DNA from: an uncultured Porphyromonadaceae bacterium
GTDB taxonomy: Bacteria > Bacteroidota > Bacteroidia > Bacteroidales > Muribaculaceae
Assembly: GCA_947178565.1 (NCBI GenBank)
Contig: CAMWYV010000019.1
Coordinates: forward strand, 1-9,758
Direction: 5' to 3'
Length of the DNA: 9,758 nucleotides
Shown here: positions 1 to 6,539 of the stretch, piece after piece
Numbering within the stretch: position 1 is the first letter of the stretch
How the letters are laid out: the number at the start of each line of letters is the position of its first letter
Notes under the pieces: generated by a model
What the model was told of the DNA's origin: nothing
The model's input: only the letters and a program-made list of their open reading frames with translations
The model's database searches: none
Translations under genes and position numbers: made by a program

Positions 1-521
1 CAAACGGCTACCCCGTCAGCAAGATTGAAATCTCATCTTTCACCGAGGTAGAGAAAATAAATGTCGGCATGAATCCCGGCGCTATGGCTACCGTCGGCAG
101 CAACGTGTTTGTCGTGGTTCGTGGTGACTACGGCACCACTACCCCTTCGCTCCTCAAGCGCATCAAGAGTGACGGATCGGTTGAAAGCATCGCTCCGGCT
201 ACATATATCAGCCCCGCGGCATCATCGATTGTATATGTAAACGCTCCATGGGGTCAACCCGTCACCACCGTATATGCCTACTCGCCTACAACCGGTAAAA
301 CAGGCTCAATCACCATCGACCCCATAGCTTTTCCTGCCGCCATCGCCATCGACCCATATACAGGGCTTCTGATTATCACCGGCTACAACCTCAAAAACGG
401 CTCACCCGACTATATGGCAGACGGTTTCGCCAATATGTATGATGCCAACGGCGTGTTTATAAAGAGTTATCCGACAGGACTCAATCCGTGCGCTATCACA
501 ATCAACACCCTTCTGCAATGA
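1..521 (+). CDS. YncE/beta-propeller surface protein, C-terminal part (BtuG-like)
   Basis: This is the 3' end of a gene that starts before the window. The frame is open from base 3, giving 172 residues before the TGA at 519-521, so the ATG at 69 is internal and not a start. Beta-strand-rich, Gly/Pro/Tyr-rich segments recur about every 40 residues. The end ('AIDPYTGLLIITGYN' then 'MYDANGVFIKSYPTGLNPCAI') reads like the last blade of a YncE/DUF5074-type propeller. Known of the family: in Bacteroides such surface lipoproteins (BtuG) bind vitamin B12 tightly and sit on the BtuB outer-membrane transporter, and their genes lie in B12 uptake loci. Inference: with a binding protein and a FecCD permease directly downstream, a BtuG-like role is the best guess. 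The N-terminus and any lipobox are outside the window. The stop overlaps the next start (ATGA), so the genes are probably co-translated. Confidence 0.6.
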   Translation, partial: NGYPVSKIEISSFTEVEKINVGMNPGAMATVGSNVFVVVRGDYGTTTPSLLKRIKSDGSVESIAPATYISPAASSIVYVNAPWGQPVTTVYAYSPTTGKTGSITIDPIAFPAAIAIDPYTGLLIITGYNLKNGSPDYMADGFANMYDANGVFIKSYPTGLNPCAITINTLLQ

Positions 522-1648
522 TAAGCCACAAAACGCTTATCGGCTTCACAGCCATGGTTATGCTGCTCCTCCCGTGCGGCTGCACCGGAGGAGCGGATAG
601 AGGTGACACCACTGGTGGAGACACCGTTCAACTGAGATATGCCGAAGAGATTGAGCTGGTGAAACATGACGGATTTACCGTGGCTACCGTCCGCAACCCG
701 TGGGATACAACCGCCGTGCTTGCCCGATACATCCTCGCACCCGACTCCACTCCCGCCGGGCGCCTGCCACAAGGCACTGTTATCAGAGTGCCGTTAAAAA
801 AATCATTGGTGTATTCATCCGTTCATATCGGGCTTATCGATGAACTCGGAGCCGACACCGCGATAGCCGGAGTTTGCGATGCCCGCTTTATTAACCTCTC
901 AAAAATAAAGAACAGGCTTTCAGACCATTCCATAGCCGACTGCGGCAACAGCATGAATCCCGATATCGAAAAAATAATCCACCTTTCGCCGGATGCCATT
1001 CTCCTATCCCCATATGAAAACAGTTCTGTAAACGCCAGACTTGAAGCGCTCGGAATACCTATCGTGCAATGTGCCGACTATATGGAGAGCACCCCACTTG
1101 CACGGGCCGAGTGGATGAAGTTTTTCGGCATACTATATGGCGGTGAATCTACCGCCGATTCACTCTTTGCAGAAACGGAGAAAGAATATCTGTCACTGAA
1201 AAGCAGAGTAGCCGACACCGAATTCCATCCCGTCGTGATATTTGACACACCTTATGGCTCCCAATGGTTTATGCCGGGAGAATCATCTACAACAGCCACC
1301 TATATCCGCGATGCGGGAGGCAAAAATCCCTTTGACTCATACAAGATTTCCGGAAGTGTACCCTTATCAGCCGAGCAAGTGCTGATGCAGGCGAAAAACG
1401 CAGACTACTGGCTGGTGAGATACGCATCTTCAGAACCCCTTTCACTCAAAAGCCATCTGGCATCCAATAAAATCTACTCACAGTTTGACGCCGCTGTCAA
1501 CAAAAATATTTTCGCCTGCAACACCATAGAGAATCCGTTATTTGACGAAACCCCGTTTCATCCGCAATGGTTTCTTGCCGAACTGATTTCCATAATTCAC
1601 CCCGAACTCGGCATCGGGTCGCAAAGACAATACTTTAAACGGCTTTGA
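518..1648 (+). CDS. ABC transporter solute-binding lipoprotein (BtuF/FecB type)
   Basis: This is a 376-residue binding protein of the Fe3+/cobalamin periplasmic-binding family (Peripla_BP_2). It would capture the substrate after outer-membrane passage and deliver it to the permease encoded next. I chose ATG 518, which overlaps the preceding TGA as ATGA. A GTG at 488 in the same frame would add ten residues ahead of a normal signal peptide. The N-terminus has K5, a hydrophobic core (about residues 7-19) and Cys20/Cys22 followed by TGG, so it is probably a lipoprotein, although 'LPCGC' is a non-ideal lipobox. The binding domain runs from about residue 85 to 345. It includes 'VHIGLIDELGA', 'NPDIEKIIHLSPDAILLS', 'LEALGIPIV' and 'WFMPGESSTTATYIRDAGG', which are typical of this family in Bacteroidetes. 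Cobamide as substrate is inferred from the propeller gene upstream; heme or siderophore cannot be excluded. Confidence 0.85.
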   Translation: MISHKTLIGFTAMVMLLLPCGCTGGADRGDTTGGDTVQLRYAEEIELVKHDGFTVATVRNPWDTTAVLARYILAPDSTPAGRLPQGTVIRVPLKKSLVYSSVHIGLIDELGADTAIAGVCDARFINLSKIKNRLSDHSIADCGNSMNPDIEKIIHLSPDAILLSPYENSSVNARLEALGIPIVQCADYMESTPLARAEWMKFFGILYGGESTADSLFAETEKEYLSLKSRVADTEFHPVVIFDTPYGSQWFMPGESSTTATYIRDAGGKNPFDSYKISGSVPLSAEQVLMQAKNADYWLVRYASSEPLSLKSHLASNKIYSQFDAAVNKNIFACNTIENPLFDETPFHPQWFLAELISIIHPELGIGSQRQYFKRL

Positions 1649-2640
1649 AATTCATTATCCTCATACTCGCGGTCATTTTACTGACGATAGCCAACCTCTT
1701 TATCGGCAGCGTCAGCATTCCCCCCTCAGAGGTTATGAACATACTGGGCGGTGACTCGGCATCTGCTCCCGCATACGAATTCATCATCCTGCACAGCCGC
1801 CTGCCACAGGCGATTACCGCCATTATCGCCGGAGCCGGGCTGGCAGCATCCGGACTGCTGTTGCAAACAGCCTTTCACAATCCGCTTGCTTCACCCTCGC
1901 TGCTCGGCATCTCATCAGGAGCAAGCCTCGGAGTGGCTATCGTCACCCTCATCACCGGAGGAACGGTAGTTGCCGCAGGAATCTCTGCCGGAGGATATAT
2001 AGCGATAATGGTAGCAGCATTTGCAGGAAGCCTCGGAGTGATGGTATTGCTGCTGCTCCTGTCCTCTTGGCTGAGAAACGACCTCCTGCTCCTGATTACC
2101 GGAGTATTGCTCGGCTATCTCGTTTCCTCAGTCATCACTCTACTGAATTATCAGGCTACCGCTGATGGAATACAAAGCTATGTGATGTGGGGAATGGGCA
2201 CTTTCGGAGCAGTGCCCCCAAACCATCTCGCGCTCTTCGGAGCCGTTACCGCAGCCGGACTCATGATAGCAGTCATGCTTGTCAAACCCCTAAATATCAT
2301 ACAGCTAGGCAGTTCATACGCCAGAAACCTCGGGGTAAACCTCACCGCTATGCGTAATATGCTCCTAATCAGCACCGGCATACTCACCGCTACTGTAACC
2401 GCCTACTGCGGACCGGTATCATTCATCGGGCTAGCAGTACCCCACATCACCAGACTTATTTTTCCGACAGGAGACCACCGGATACTCATGCCCGCCACAA
2501 TACTAACCGGTTGCGCGACAGCACTGCTATGCAATATACTCTGCGTCTTACCCTCTGCATCAGTGCTTCCACTCAACGCCGTCACCCCTCTCATCGGAGT
2601 ACCGGTTATAATATTTGTGATTCTATCACGCAGAAAGTAA
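1645..2640 (+). CDS. FecCD/BtuC-family ABC transporter permease
   Basis: This is an inner-membrane permease of 331 residues, the usual length for BtuC/FecC/FecD. Many hydrophobic helices cover the chain (for example about 3-20, 57-75, 112-140, 147-167, 196-213, 240-255). Family signatures are visible: 'RLPQ' at 52-55 before the second helix, 'GLLLQTAFHNPLASP' at 70-84, 'GPVSFIGLAVPHITR' at 256-270 (the cytoplasmic segment near the ATPase contact), and 'TPLIGVP' near the end. The start is a TTG at 1645 that overlaps the previous stop as TTGA. This mirrors the ATGA junction one gene earlier and implies translational coupling. No ATG lies at a suitable place nearby. Together with the two genes upstream it forms an importer, most likely for B12/cobamides. 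The ATPase (BtuD-like) that it needs is not encoded downstream. Confidence 0.9.
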   Translation: MKFIILILAVILLTIANLFIGSVSIPPSEVMNILGGDSASAPAYEFIILHSRLPQAITAIIAGAGLAASGLLLQTAFHNPLASPSLLGISSGASLGVAIVTLITGGTVVAAGISAGGYIAIMVAAFAGSLGVMVLLLLLSSWLRNDLLLLITGVLLGYLVSSVITLLNYQATADGIQSYVMWGMGTFGAVPPNHLALFGAVTAAGLMIAVMLVKPLNIIQLGSSYARNLGVNLTAMRNMLLISTGILTATVTAYCGPVSFIGLAVPHITRLIFPTGDHRILMPATILTGCATALLCNILCVLPSASVLPLNAVTPLIGVPVIIFVILSRRK

Positions 2641-2671
2641 TTGCAGAATCAAAAAAAAATGATTACCTTTG
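2641..2671 (+). promoter_or_regulatory. Predicted Bacteroidetes-type promoter for the L25 operon
   Basis: A TTG at 2641-2643 (within ATTG) is followed after 20 bp by TACCTTTG at 2664-2671, a full match to the -7 consensus TAnnTTTG. The spacer carries nine consecutive A bases (2651-2659). Transcription would start near 2678, leaving a leader of roughly 80 nt with only a weak 4-bp hairpin. It implies that the L25 operon is transcribed separately from the transporter genes. Confidence 0.7.
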
Positions 2672-2759
2672 CGGTCGCTTTTTAGCATCCCCGTGTGATG
2701 GGAAATTAAGGAGCAACGAAATCACTTAATTTTTAGTAACACATTTAATTAACAAACGA

Positions 2760-3416
2760 ATGAAAACATTCCAGCTCTCAGCAGAGCCCCGTACCGACCT
2801 CGGCAAGAAAGCCGCAAAGACACTCCGCAAGGAAAACAAAATTCCCGTAGTGCTCAACGGTGGTGAAATCATCACCCTCCCCTTCAGCGGCACTCTTCAG
2901 CCCGGCGAAAAGATTGTTGAAATCGCACCTGACAAAGGTCTTATCACAACCGATCTCGCTGTTACAAACGAGGCTGTGCGCAAGCTCATCTATACCCCCG
3001 ACATCTTCGCTATCGAGCTTGATGTAAACGGCAAAAAACGTATGGCTGTCCTCAAAGACATCCAGTTCCACCCCGTTAAGGACACAATCCTCCACATCGA
3101 CCTCCTCGAAGTCAACGAAAAGAAACCCGTTGTTATCGAAGTTCCCGTACAGCTTGAGGGTCACGCCGAAGGTGTTAAAGCCGGTGGTAAGCTCACTCTC
3201 AGCATGAAGAAAATCAAAGTTAAAGCTCCCTACACCAATATTCCCGAGCGCGTTGTCATCAACGTTGACCACCTCGGTCTCGGCAAAACTCTCCAGATCG
3301 GCGAGCTCCACTTTGACGGTCTCGAACTCGTCAACGCCAAAAACGCCGTCGTTTGCGCCGTTCAGCTCACACGTGCCGCACGTGGTGCCGCTGCCGCAGC
3401 TGCCGCAGGCAAGTAA
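2760..3416 (+). CDS. rplY: 50S ribosomal protein L25, Ctc (two-domain) form
   Basis: This 218-residue protein binds 5S rRNA in the large ribosomal subunit. The N-terminal L25 domain (about residues 1-112) shows 'RTDLGKKAAKTLRKENKIPVVLNGG' features early on and 'YTPDIFAIELDVNGKK' with 'DIQFHPVKDTILHID' later. The C-terminal TL5/Ctc beta domain (about 113-205) shows 'VPVQLEGHAEGVKAGGKL' and 'VDHLGLGKTLQIGEL'. The chain ends in a basic and Ala-rich tail ('RAARGAAAAAAAGK'). The start ATG follows an A/T-rich leader without a Shine-Dalgarno site, as usual in this phylum. About 30 residues between 'GG' (34-35) and 'AVRKLIYTP' (72-80) appear longer than in the L25 proteins I remember from Bacteroides. 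It is the first gene of an operon with pth and an Hsp15-like gene, all acting on ribosomes or nascent-chain tRNA. Confidence 0.95.
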   Translation: MKTFQLSAEPRTDLGKKAAKTLRKENKIPVVLNGGEIITLPFSGTLQPGEKIVEIAPDKGLITTDLAVTNEAVRKLIYTPDIFAIELDVNGKKRMAVLKDIQFHPVKDTILHIDLLEVNEKKPVVIEVPVQLEGHAEGVKAGGKLTLSMKKIKVKAPYTNIPERVVINVDHLGLGKTLQIGELHFDGLELVNAKNAVVCAVQLTRAARGAAAAAAAGK

Positions 3417-3433
3417 TCCCGTAATTTCACCCT

Positions 3434-3997
3434 ATGAAATACCTTATTGTTGGGCTGGGCAACATTGGCGAAGAATACGCCGGTACCCGCCACAACATCG
3501 GATTCATGATATTGGATGCCTTTGCAAAGGCATCCAATATTTCTTTTTCCACCGACCGCTACGGCGATGTGGCGCACATGAGGCTCAAAAACAAGCAGCT
3601 CACACTGCTCAAACCCTCAACCTATATGAATCTCAGCGGCAATGCGGTGCGCTATTGGAAAGAGAAAGAGAATATCGATGTTGACCATATACTTGTGCTT
3701 GTCGATGACCTCGCGTTGCCCTTCGGTGCGATCCGGATCAAAGGCAGCGGAAGCGATGCCGGTCATAACGGACTTAAAAACATCGCGGCGATGCTCGGCA
3801 CCCAGGCATACCCACGGCTCAGATTCGGAATTGGCAACGACTATCCCAAGGGTGCGCAGATCGACTATGTTCTCGGCAGATTCACCCCGGAGCAGCAGCA
3901 AGAACTGCCCGCACGCATAGAAGTGGCTTGCGAAGCGATCAAAGCATTCTGCCTCAGCGGTCTCTCATTCGCCATGTGCAACTTCAACAACAAATAA
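3434..3997 (+). CDS. pth: Peptidyl-tRNA hydrolase
   Basis: Pth cleaves the ester bond of peptidyl-tRNAs that drop off stalled ribosomes, recycling tRNA in the cytoplasm. It has 187 residues, the usual size for bacterial Pth. The active-site residues align with the E. coli enzyme: Asn10 in 'GLGN', His20 (catalytic) in 'TRHNIGF', Met65-Asn66 in '[10 protein letters not shown]', Asp92 in 'VDDLALPFG', and Asn112 in 'GHNGLK'. 'RLRFGIG' is also typical. It starts 17 nt after the L25 stop and ends 12 nt before the S4-domain gene, so all three are probably one transcript. Oddity: codons 26-36 contain a perfect 32-bp palindrome followed by a T-rich stretch, listed separately. The reading frame passes through it without a break and encodes the expected 'LDAFAKASN' segment. 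Confidence 0.97.
   Translation: MKYLIVGLGNIGEEYAGTRHNIGFMILDAFAKASNISFSTDRYGDVAHMRLKNKQLTLLKPSTYMNLSGNAVRYWKEKENIDVDHILVLVDDLALPFGAIRIKGSGSDAGHNGLKNIAAMLGTQAYPRLRFGIGNDYPKGAQIDYVLGRFTPEQQQELPARIEVACEAIKAFCLSGLSFAMCNFNNK
3509..3540. repeat. Perfect 32-bp palindrome inside pth
   Basis: The left half at 3509-3524 (ATATTGGATGCCTTTG) is the exact reverse complement of the right half at 3525-3540, with no spacer and no mismatch. The bases just outside do not pair. In single-stranded form it can make a 14-bp stem with a TGCA loop. The + strand continues with TTTCTTTTT-like sequence (about 3539-3548), so the transcript resembles an intrinsic terminator hairpin. It lies in frame over codons 26-36 of pth. 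Confidence 0.9.
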
Positions 3998-4009
3998 TCC
4001 GACACCCCT

Positions 4010-4456
4010 ATGGCAAAAAGTGAAGAACGCATAGACAAATGGATGTGGGCTACCAGAATATTCAAAACCCGTACCATATCCACCGAGGCATGCAAAAAAG
4101 GCAGAGTGAGTGTTGGCGGCGTCACCGTCAAGCCATCACGCACAATCAAGCCCGGCGATGTCATTGAAGTGAGGAAACCGCCGGTCACCTACTCGTTCCG
4201 CGTGATTGCACTTACAGAAAACCGCCTCGGCGCAAAGCTCGTGCCGGAATATATGGAAAATATCACACCACAGAGCCAGCTTGACCTACTTGAAATAGTG
4301 AAAGTCAGCGGATTCATAGACCGCCGCAAGGGACTCGGCAGACCCACCAAGCGCGAGGGCAGAGAACTCACCAGATTCACCGAGCAGGCTACCGGCGACG
4401 GCTGGGACTTTGACTTCGATTTCGATGATGACGAGGATGACCTCACCGACGATTGA
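4010..4456 (+). CDS. hslR: S4-domain RNA-binding protein, Hsp15/HslR-like, with acidic tail
   Basis: This 148-residue protein has an S4 RNA-binding fold at about residues 6-60: 'RIDKWMWATRIFKTRTISTEACKKGRVSVGG' features, then 'VKPSRTIKPGDVIEVRK'. A basic segment follows ('DRRKGLGRPTKREGREL', 104-120). Known of the family: Hsp15 binds free 50S subunits still carrying peptidyl-tRNA and helps rescue aborted translation products. That fits its place 12 nt after pth and in the same operon as L25. The last about 20 residues are almost entirely Asp/Glu with alternating Phe ('DFDFDFDDDEDD'). I do not recall such a tail in E. coli Hsp15; similar acidic tails may be usual in Bacteroidetes homologues. 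The ATG at 4010 is the only sensible start. No clear terminator hairpin follows the stop. Confidence 0.88.
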   Translation: MAKSEERIDKWMWATRIFKTRTISTEACKKGRVSVGGVTVKPSRTIKPGDVIEVRKPPVTYSFRVIALTENRLGAKLVPEYMENITPQSQLDLLEIVKVSGFIDRRKGLGRPTKREGRELTRFTEQATGDGWDFDFDFDDDEDDLTDD

Positions 4457-4480
4457 TTGAACTGCCGATTACTCACCGGC

Positions 4481-4498
4481 TCATCACATATCATCACA
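4481..4498. repeat. 8-bp direct repeat with 10-bp period upstream of pyrB promoter
   Basis: TCATCACA occurs at 4481-4488 and again, identical, at 4491-4498, separated by TA. The copies are one helical turn apart. They lie 16 bp upstream of the predicted -33 element, at about -71 to -54 from the expected transcription start, where activators often bind. A binding role is inference only. Confidence 0.45.
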
Positions 4499-4513
4499 AT
4501 CCTTGACAAAAAA

Positions 4514-4545
4514 TTTGCAATGAGAAAAGTGATGTATTAACTTTG
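4514..4545 (+). promoter_or_regulatory. Predicted Bacteroidetes-type promoter for pyrBI
   Basis: TTTG at 4514-4517 is followed after 20 bp by TAACTTTG at 4538-4545, an exact match to TAnnTTTG. The start site would be near 4552, giving a leader of only about 23 nt before the pyrB ATG. That is too short for an E. coli-type pyrBI attenuator, so any control is probably at initiation or by enzyme feedback. Confidence 0.75.
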
Positions 4546-4574
4546 CGTGTATAACCACAACATTATCCGGTGAT

Positions 4575-5498
4575 ATGAACAGCAAAAGTCTTGTATCCAT
4601 TGATGACATCAGCAAAGATGAAATCCTGGAGCTAATCGAAAAAGCCAAATATTTCGAGGAGAATCCCAATCTGAAAGTGCTGGACGGCAAAGTTGTAGCA
4701 ACATTGTTTTTTGAGCCCTCCACCCGCACGCGACTCAGTTTCGAGACCGCCGTAAACCGTCTCGGAGGCAGAGTTATCGGCTTCAGCGATGCCAGCACAT
4801 CAAGCTCCGCAAAAGGAGAAACCCTCAAGGATACGATCAAAATGGTGAGCAACTACGCCGACCTGATTGTGATGCGTCACCATCTTGAAGGGGCGGCAAG
4901 ATATGCGACCGAAGTCACCGATGTGCCGATTATCAACGCTGGTGATGGCTCGAATCAGCACCCGTCCCAGACAATGCTCGACCTCTACTCCATCAGCAAG
5001 ACACAGGGCAAGCTGAACGACCTGACCATTACCATGGTCGGCGACCTGAAATATGGCAGAACCGTACACAGTCTTCTTATGGCGATGCGCTATTTCAATC
5101 CCACATTCAATTTTGTGGCTTGCGAAGAGCTTCAGATGCCTGCCGAATACAAGAACTTCTGCGACATCCACGGCATCAGATACAACGAGTACAAAGACTT
5201 CTCACCGGAAGTGATAAACAGCAGCGATATTCTCTATATGACCCGAGTGCAGAGAGAGCGCTTCACAGATATTATGGAATATGAGAAAGTAAAGAATCTC
5301 TATACACTGCGCAACTCGATGCTCGCCGATGCCAAACCCAATCTCCGGGTGCTTCATCCGCTACCCAGAATCAACGAAATAGATCAGGACGTGGATGACA
5401 ATCCAAAGGCATACTATTTTGATCAGGCGAGAAACGGACTCTTTGCACGCCAGGCTATTATCTGCCGAGCACTCGGCATCGACCCCGAAAAGGAATAA
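4575..5498 (+). CDS. pyrB: Aspartate carbamoyltransferase catalytic subunit
   Basis: PyrB joins carbamoyl phosphate and L-aspartate to N-carbamoyl-L-aspartate, the first committed step of pyrimidine synthesis. It has 307 residues, like E. coli PyrB (about 310). The carbamoyl-phosphate loop '[13 protein letters not shown]' (45-57) holds Ser49, Arg51 and Thr52. The '80s loop' carries 'SSAKGET' with Lys80. Other conserved residues are Arg101, His129 in '[10 protein letters not shown]', Arg162 in 'GRTVHS', the aspartate-binding 'TRVQRERF' (Arg224, Gln226) and 'HPLPR' (261-265). The pyrI gene starts 11 nt downstream, so the organism makes the allosteric class of holoenzyme. It is driven by its own promoter just upstream. 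Confidence 0.98.
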   Translation: MNSKSLVSIDDISKDEILELIEKAKYFEENPNLKVLDGKVVATLFFEPSTRTRLSFETAVNRLGGRVIGFSDASTSSSAKGETLKDTIKMVSNYADLIVMRHHLEGAARYATEVTDVPIINAGDGSNQHPSQTMLDLYSISKTQGKLNDLTITMVGDLKYGRTVHSLLMAMRYFNPTFNFVACEELQMPAEYKNFCDIHGIRYNEYKDFSPEVINSSDILYMTRVQRERFTDIMEYEKVKNLYTLRNSMLADAKPNLRVLHPLPRINEIDQDVDDNPKAYYFDQARNGLFARQAIICRALGIDPEKE

Positions 5499-5509
5499 CA
5501 GACACCACA

Positions 5510-5971
5510 ATGAACAACGACAAGAAAGAACTCGCGGTAGCCGCCCTTGAAAACGGCACAGTGATCGACCACATACCCAGTAAGGCACTATTCAAGGTTG
5601 TCAAACTTCTCGGACTTGAAAATGTCGATACCCATCTAACCATCGGCAACAATCTCCCAAGCAAGCGCATGGGCTCGAAAGGCATCATCAAGATTGCCGA
5701 CGTAACCATTCCTGAAGATATCATCAACCGCATCGCCATAATCGCACCGGGAGCCAAAGTAAATATCATCCGTAATTTTGAAGTGGTGGATAAACGCCCA
5801 GTGGAACTTGCCGACACCCTTATAGGTGTGGTCAAATGCTCCAATCCCAAATGCATCACCAACAACGAGCCGATGCGCACCCGCTTTGAAGTAGTGGAGC
5901 GCGACAATGTGACTATCCGTTGCCACTATTGCGGAAAAACAGTCAACAGCAGCGACGCGCGGATATGCTGA
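5510..5971 (+). CDS. pyrI: Aspartate carbamoyltransferase regulatory subunit
   Basis: PyrI binds nucleotides and links the catalytic trimers of aspartate carbamoyltransferase, giving feedback control by CTP/UTP and activation by ATP. It has 153 residues, the same as E. coli PyrI. The N-terminal allosteric domain includes 'NGTVIDHIPSKALFKV' (15-30, with Asp20-His21 in the effector site) and 'LTIGNNLPS'. The C-terminal zinc domain keeps all four cysteines, Cys110-x4-Cys115 and Cys138-x2-Cys141, with the same 22-residue gap as E. coli. It follows pyrB by 11 nt. Its last codons overlap the start of the flavin-reductase-like gene by 7 bp. Confidence 0.97.
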   Translation: MNNDKKELAVAALENGTVIDHIPSKALFKVVKLLGLENVDTHLTIGNNLPSKRMGSKGIIKIADVTIPEDIINRIAIIAPGAKVNIIRNFEVVDKRPVELADTLIGVVKCSNPKCITNNEPMRTRFEVVERDNVTIRCHYCGKTVNSSDARIC

Positions 5972-6537
5972 CCGACCGTGAGATATGGAAACCCGGCACA
6001 ATGGTATATCCGGTGCCGGCGGTTCTAGTGACCTGCGGCAATGCAGAAAAATCAAACCTCATAACTATCGCATGGACAGGGACTATCTGCACCGATCCTG
6101 CACTGCTGTATATTTCAGTGCGTCCCGAGCGACACTCCTATGATATTATCAGGGAGTCGATGGAATTTACCGTAAACCTCACGACCAAGAAGATGGCACA
6201 TGCCGTTGACTGGTGTGGAGTGAGAAGCGGCAGAGATTTTGACAAATGGGAGCAGACAGGACTCACTCCAAAGCCCGGAGTCAAGGTTGCCTGCCCGTAT
6301 ATCGATGAAAGCCCTCTCAGTATCGAATGCCGCGTAAGAGAAATAATGCACCTCGGCAGCCATGACATGATTATCGGCGAAGTGCTTGATGTTCTTGCCA
6401 AAAGCGAGCTGATAGATAAGACGACAGGCGCATTTGACCTCAGTGCGGCAGAACTCATCAATTATTCGCACGGACATTATTACGCGCAGGGGGCAGAGAT
6501 AGGTCGCTTCGGCTGGAGCGTCAAGAAAAAAGGTTAG
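5965..6537 (+). CDS. Flavin reductase-like (flavoredoxin-type) FMN-binding protein
   Basis: This 190-residue protein belongs to the split-barrel flavin reductase/flavoredoxin family. The domain covers about residues 12-165, starting 'GTMVYPVPAVLVTCG' and continuing through 'NLITIAWTGTICTDPALLYISVRPERHSYDII'-type features, 'FTVNL' and 'ECRVREIMHLGSHDMIIGEV'. Members bind FMN and either reduce free flavin or carry electrons; the partner and substrate cannot be told from the sequence. I chose ATG 5965, which overlaps the end of pyrI by 7 bp and puts the conserved 'MVYPxPxxLV' at the usual distance from the N-terminus. Extending upstream to 5920 would only read through pyrI in another frame. A link to pyrimidine synthesis is suggested only by co-transcription. 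No clear terminator follows; the next spacer has tandem repeats. Confidence 0.88.
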   Translation: MLTDREIWKPGTMVYPVPAVLVTCGNAEKSNLITIAWTGTICTDPALLYISVRPERHSYDIIRESMEFTVNLTTKKMAHAVDWCGVRSGRDFDKWEQTGLTPKPGVKVACPYIDESPLSIECRVREIMHLGSHDMIIGEVLDVLAKSELIDKTTGAFDLSAAELINYSHGHYYAQGAEIGRFGWSVKKKG

Positions 6538-6539
6538 CC

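Noticed and set aside
488..517. GTG at 488 as an upstream start of the binding protein
   Set aside because: ATG 518 gives a normal lipoprotein signal peptide and an ATGA overlap with the preceding stop; the extension would add ten polar residues before it.
2707..2715. AAGGAGC as a Shine-Dalgarno site for a small upstream ORF
   Set aside because: No start codon with an open frame follows at a suitable distance, and it lies about 45 nt before the L25 start.
2641..2759. Leftover ATPase gene or terminator after the permease
   Set aside because: The 119-bp spacer shows no P-loop or signature-motif coding in any frame and no strong hairpin; it is explained by the L25 promoter and leader.
2778..3311. 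177-codon open frame on the minus strand opposite L25
   Set aside because: It lies wholly within the clear L25 gene, its product resembles no family I know, and it is explained by the biased codon use of L25.
5920..5964. Upstream extension of the flavin reductase frame
   Set aside because: The added residues are an out-of-frame reading of the pyrI zinc-domain end; ATG 5965 fits the family N-terminus.
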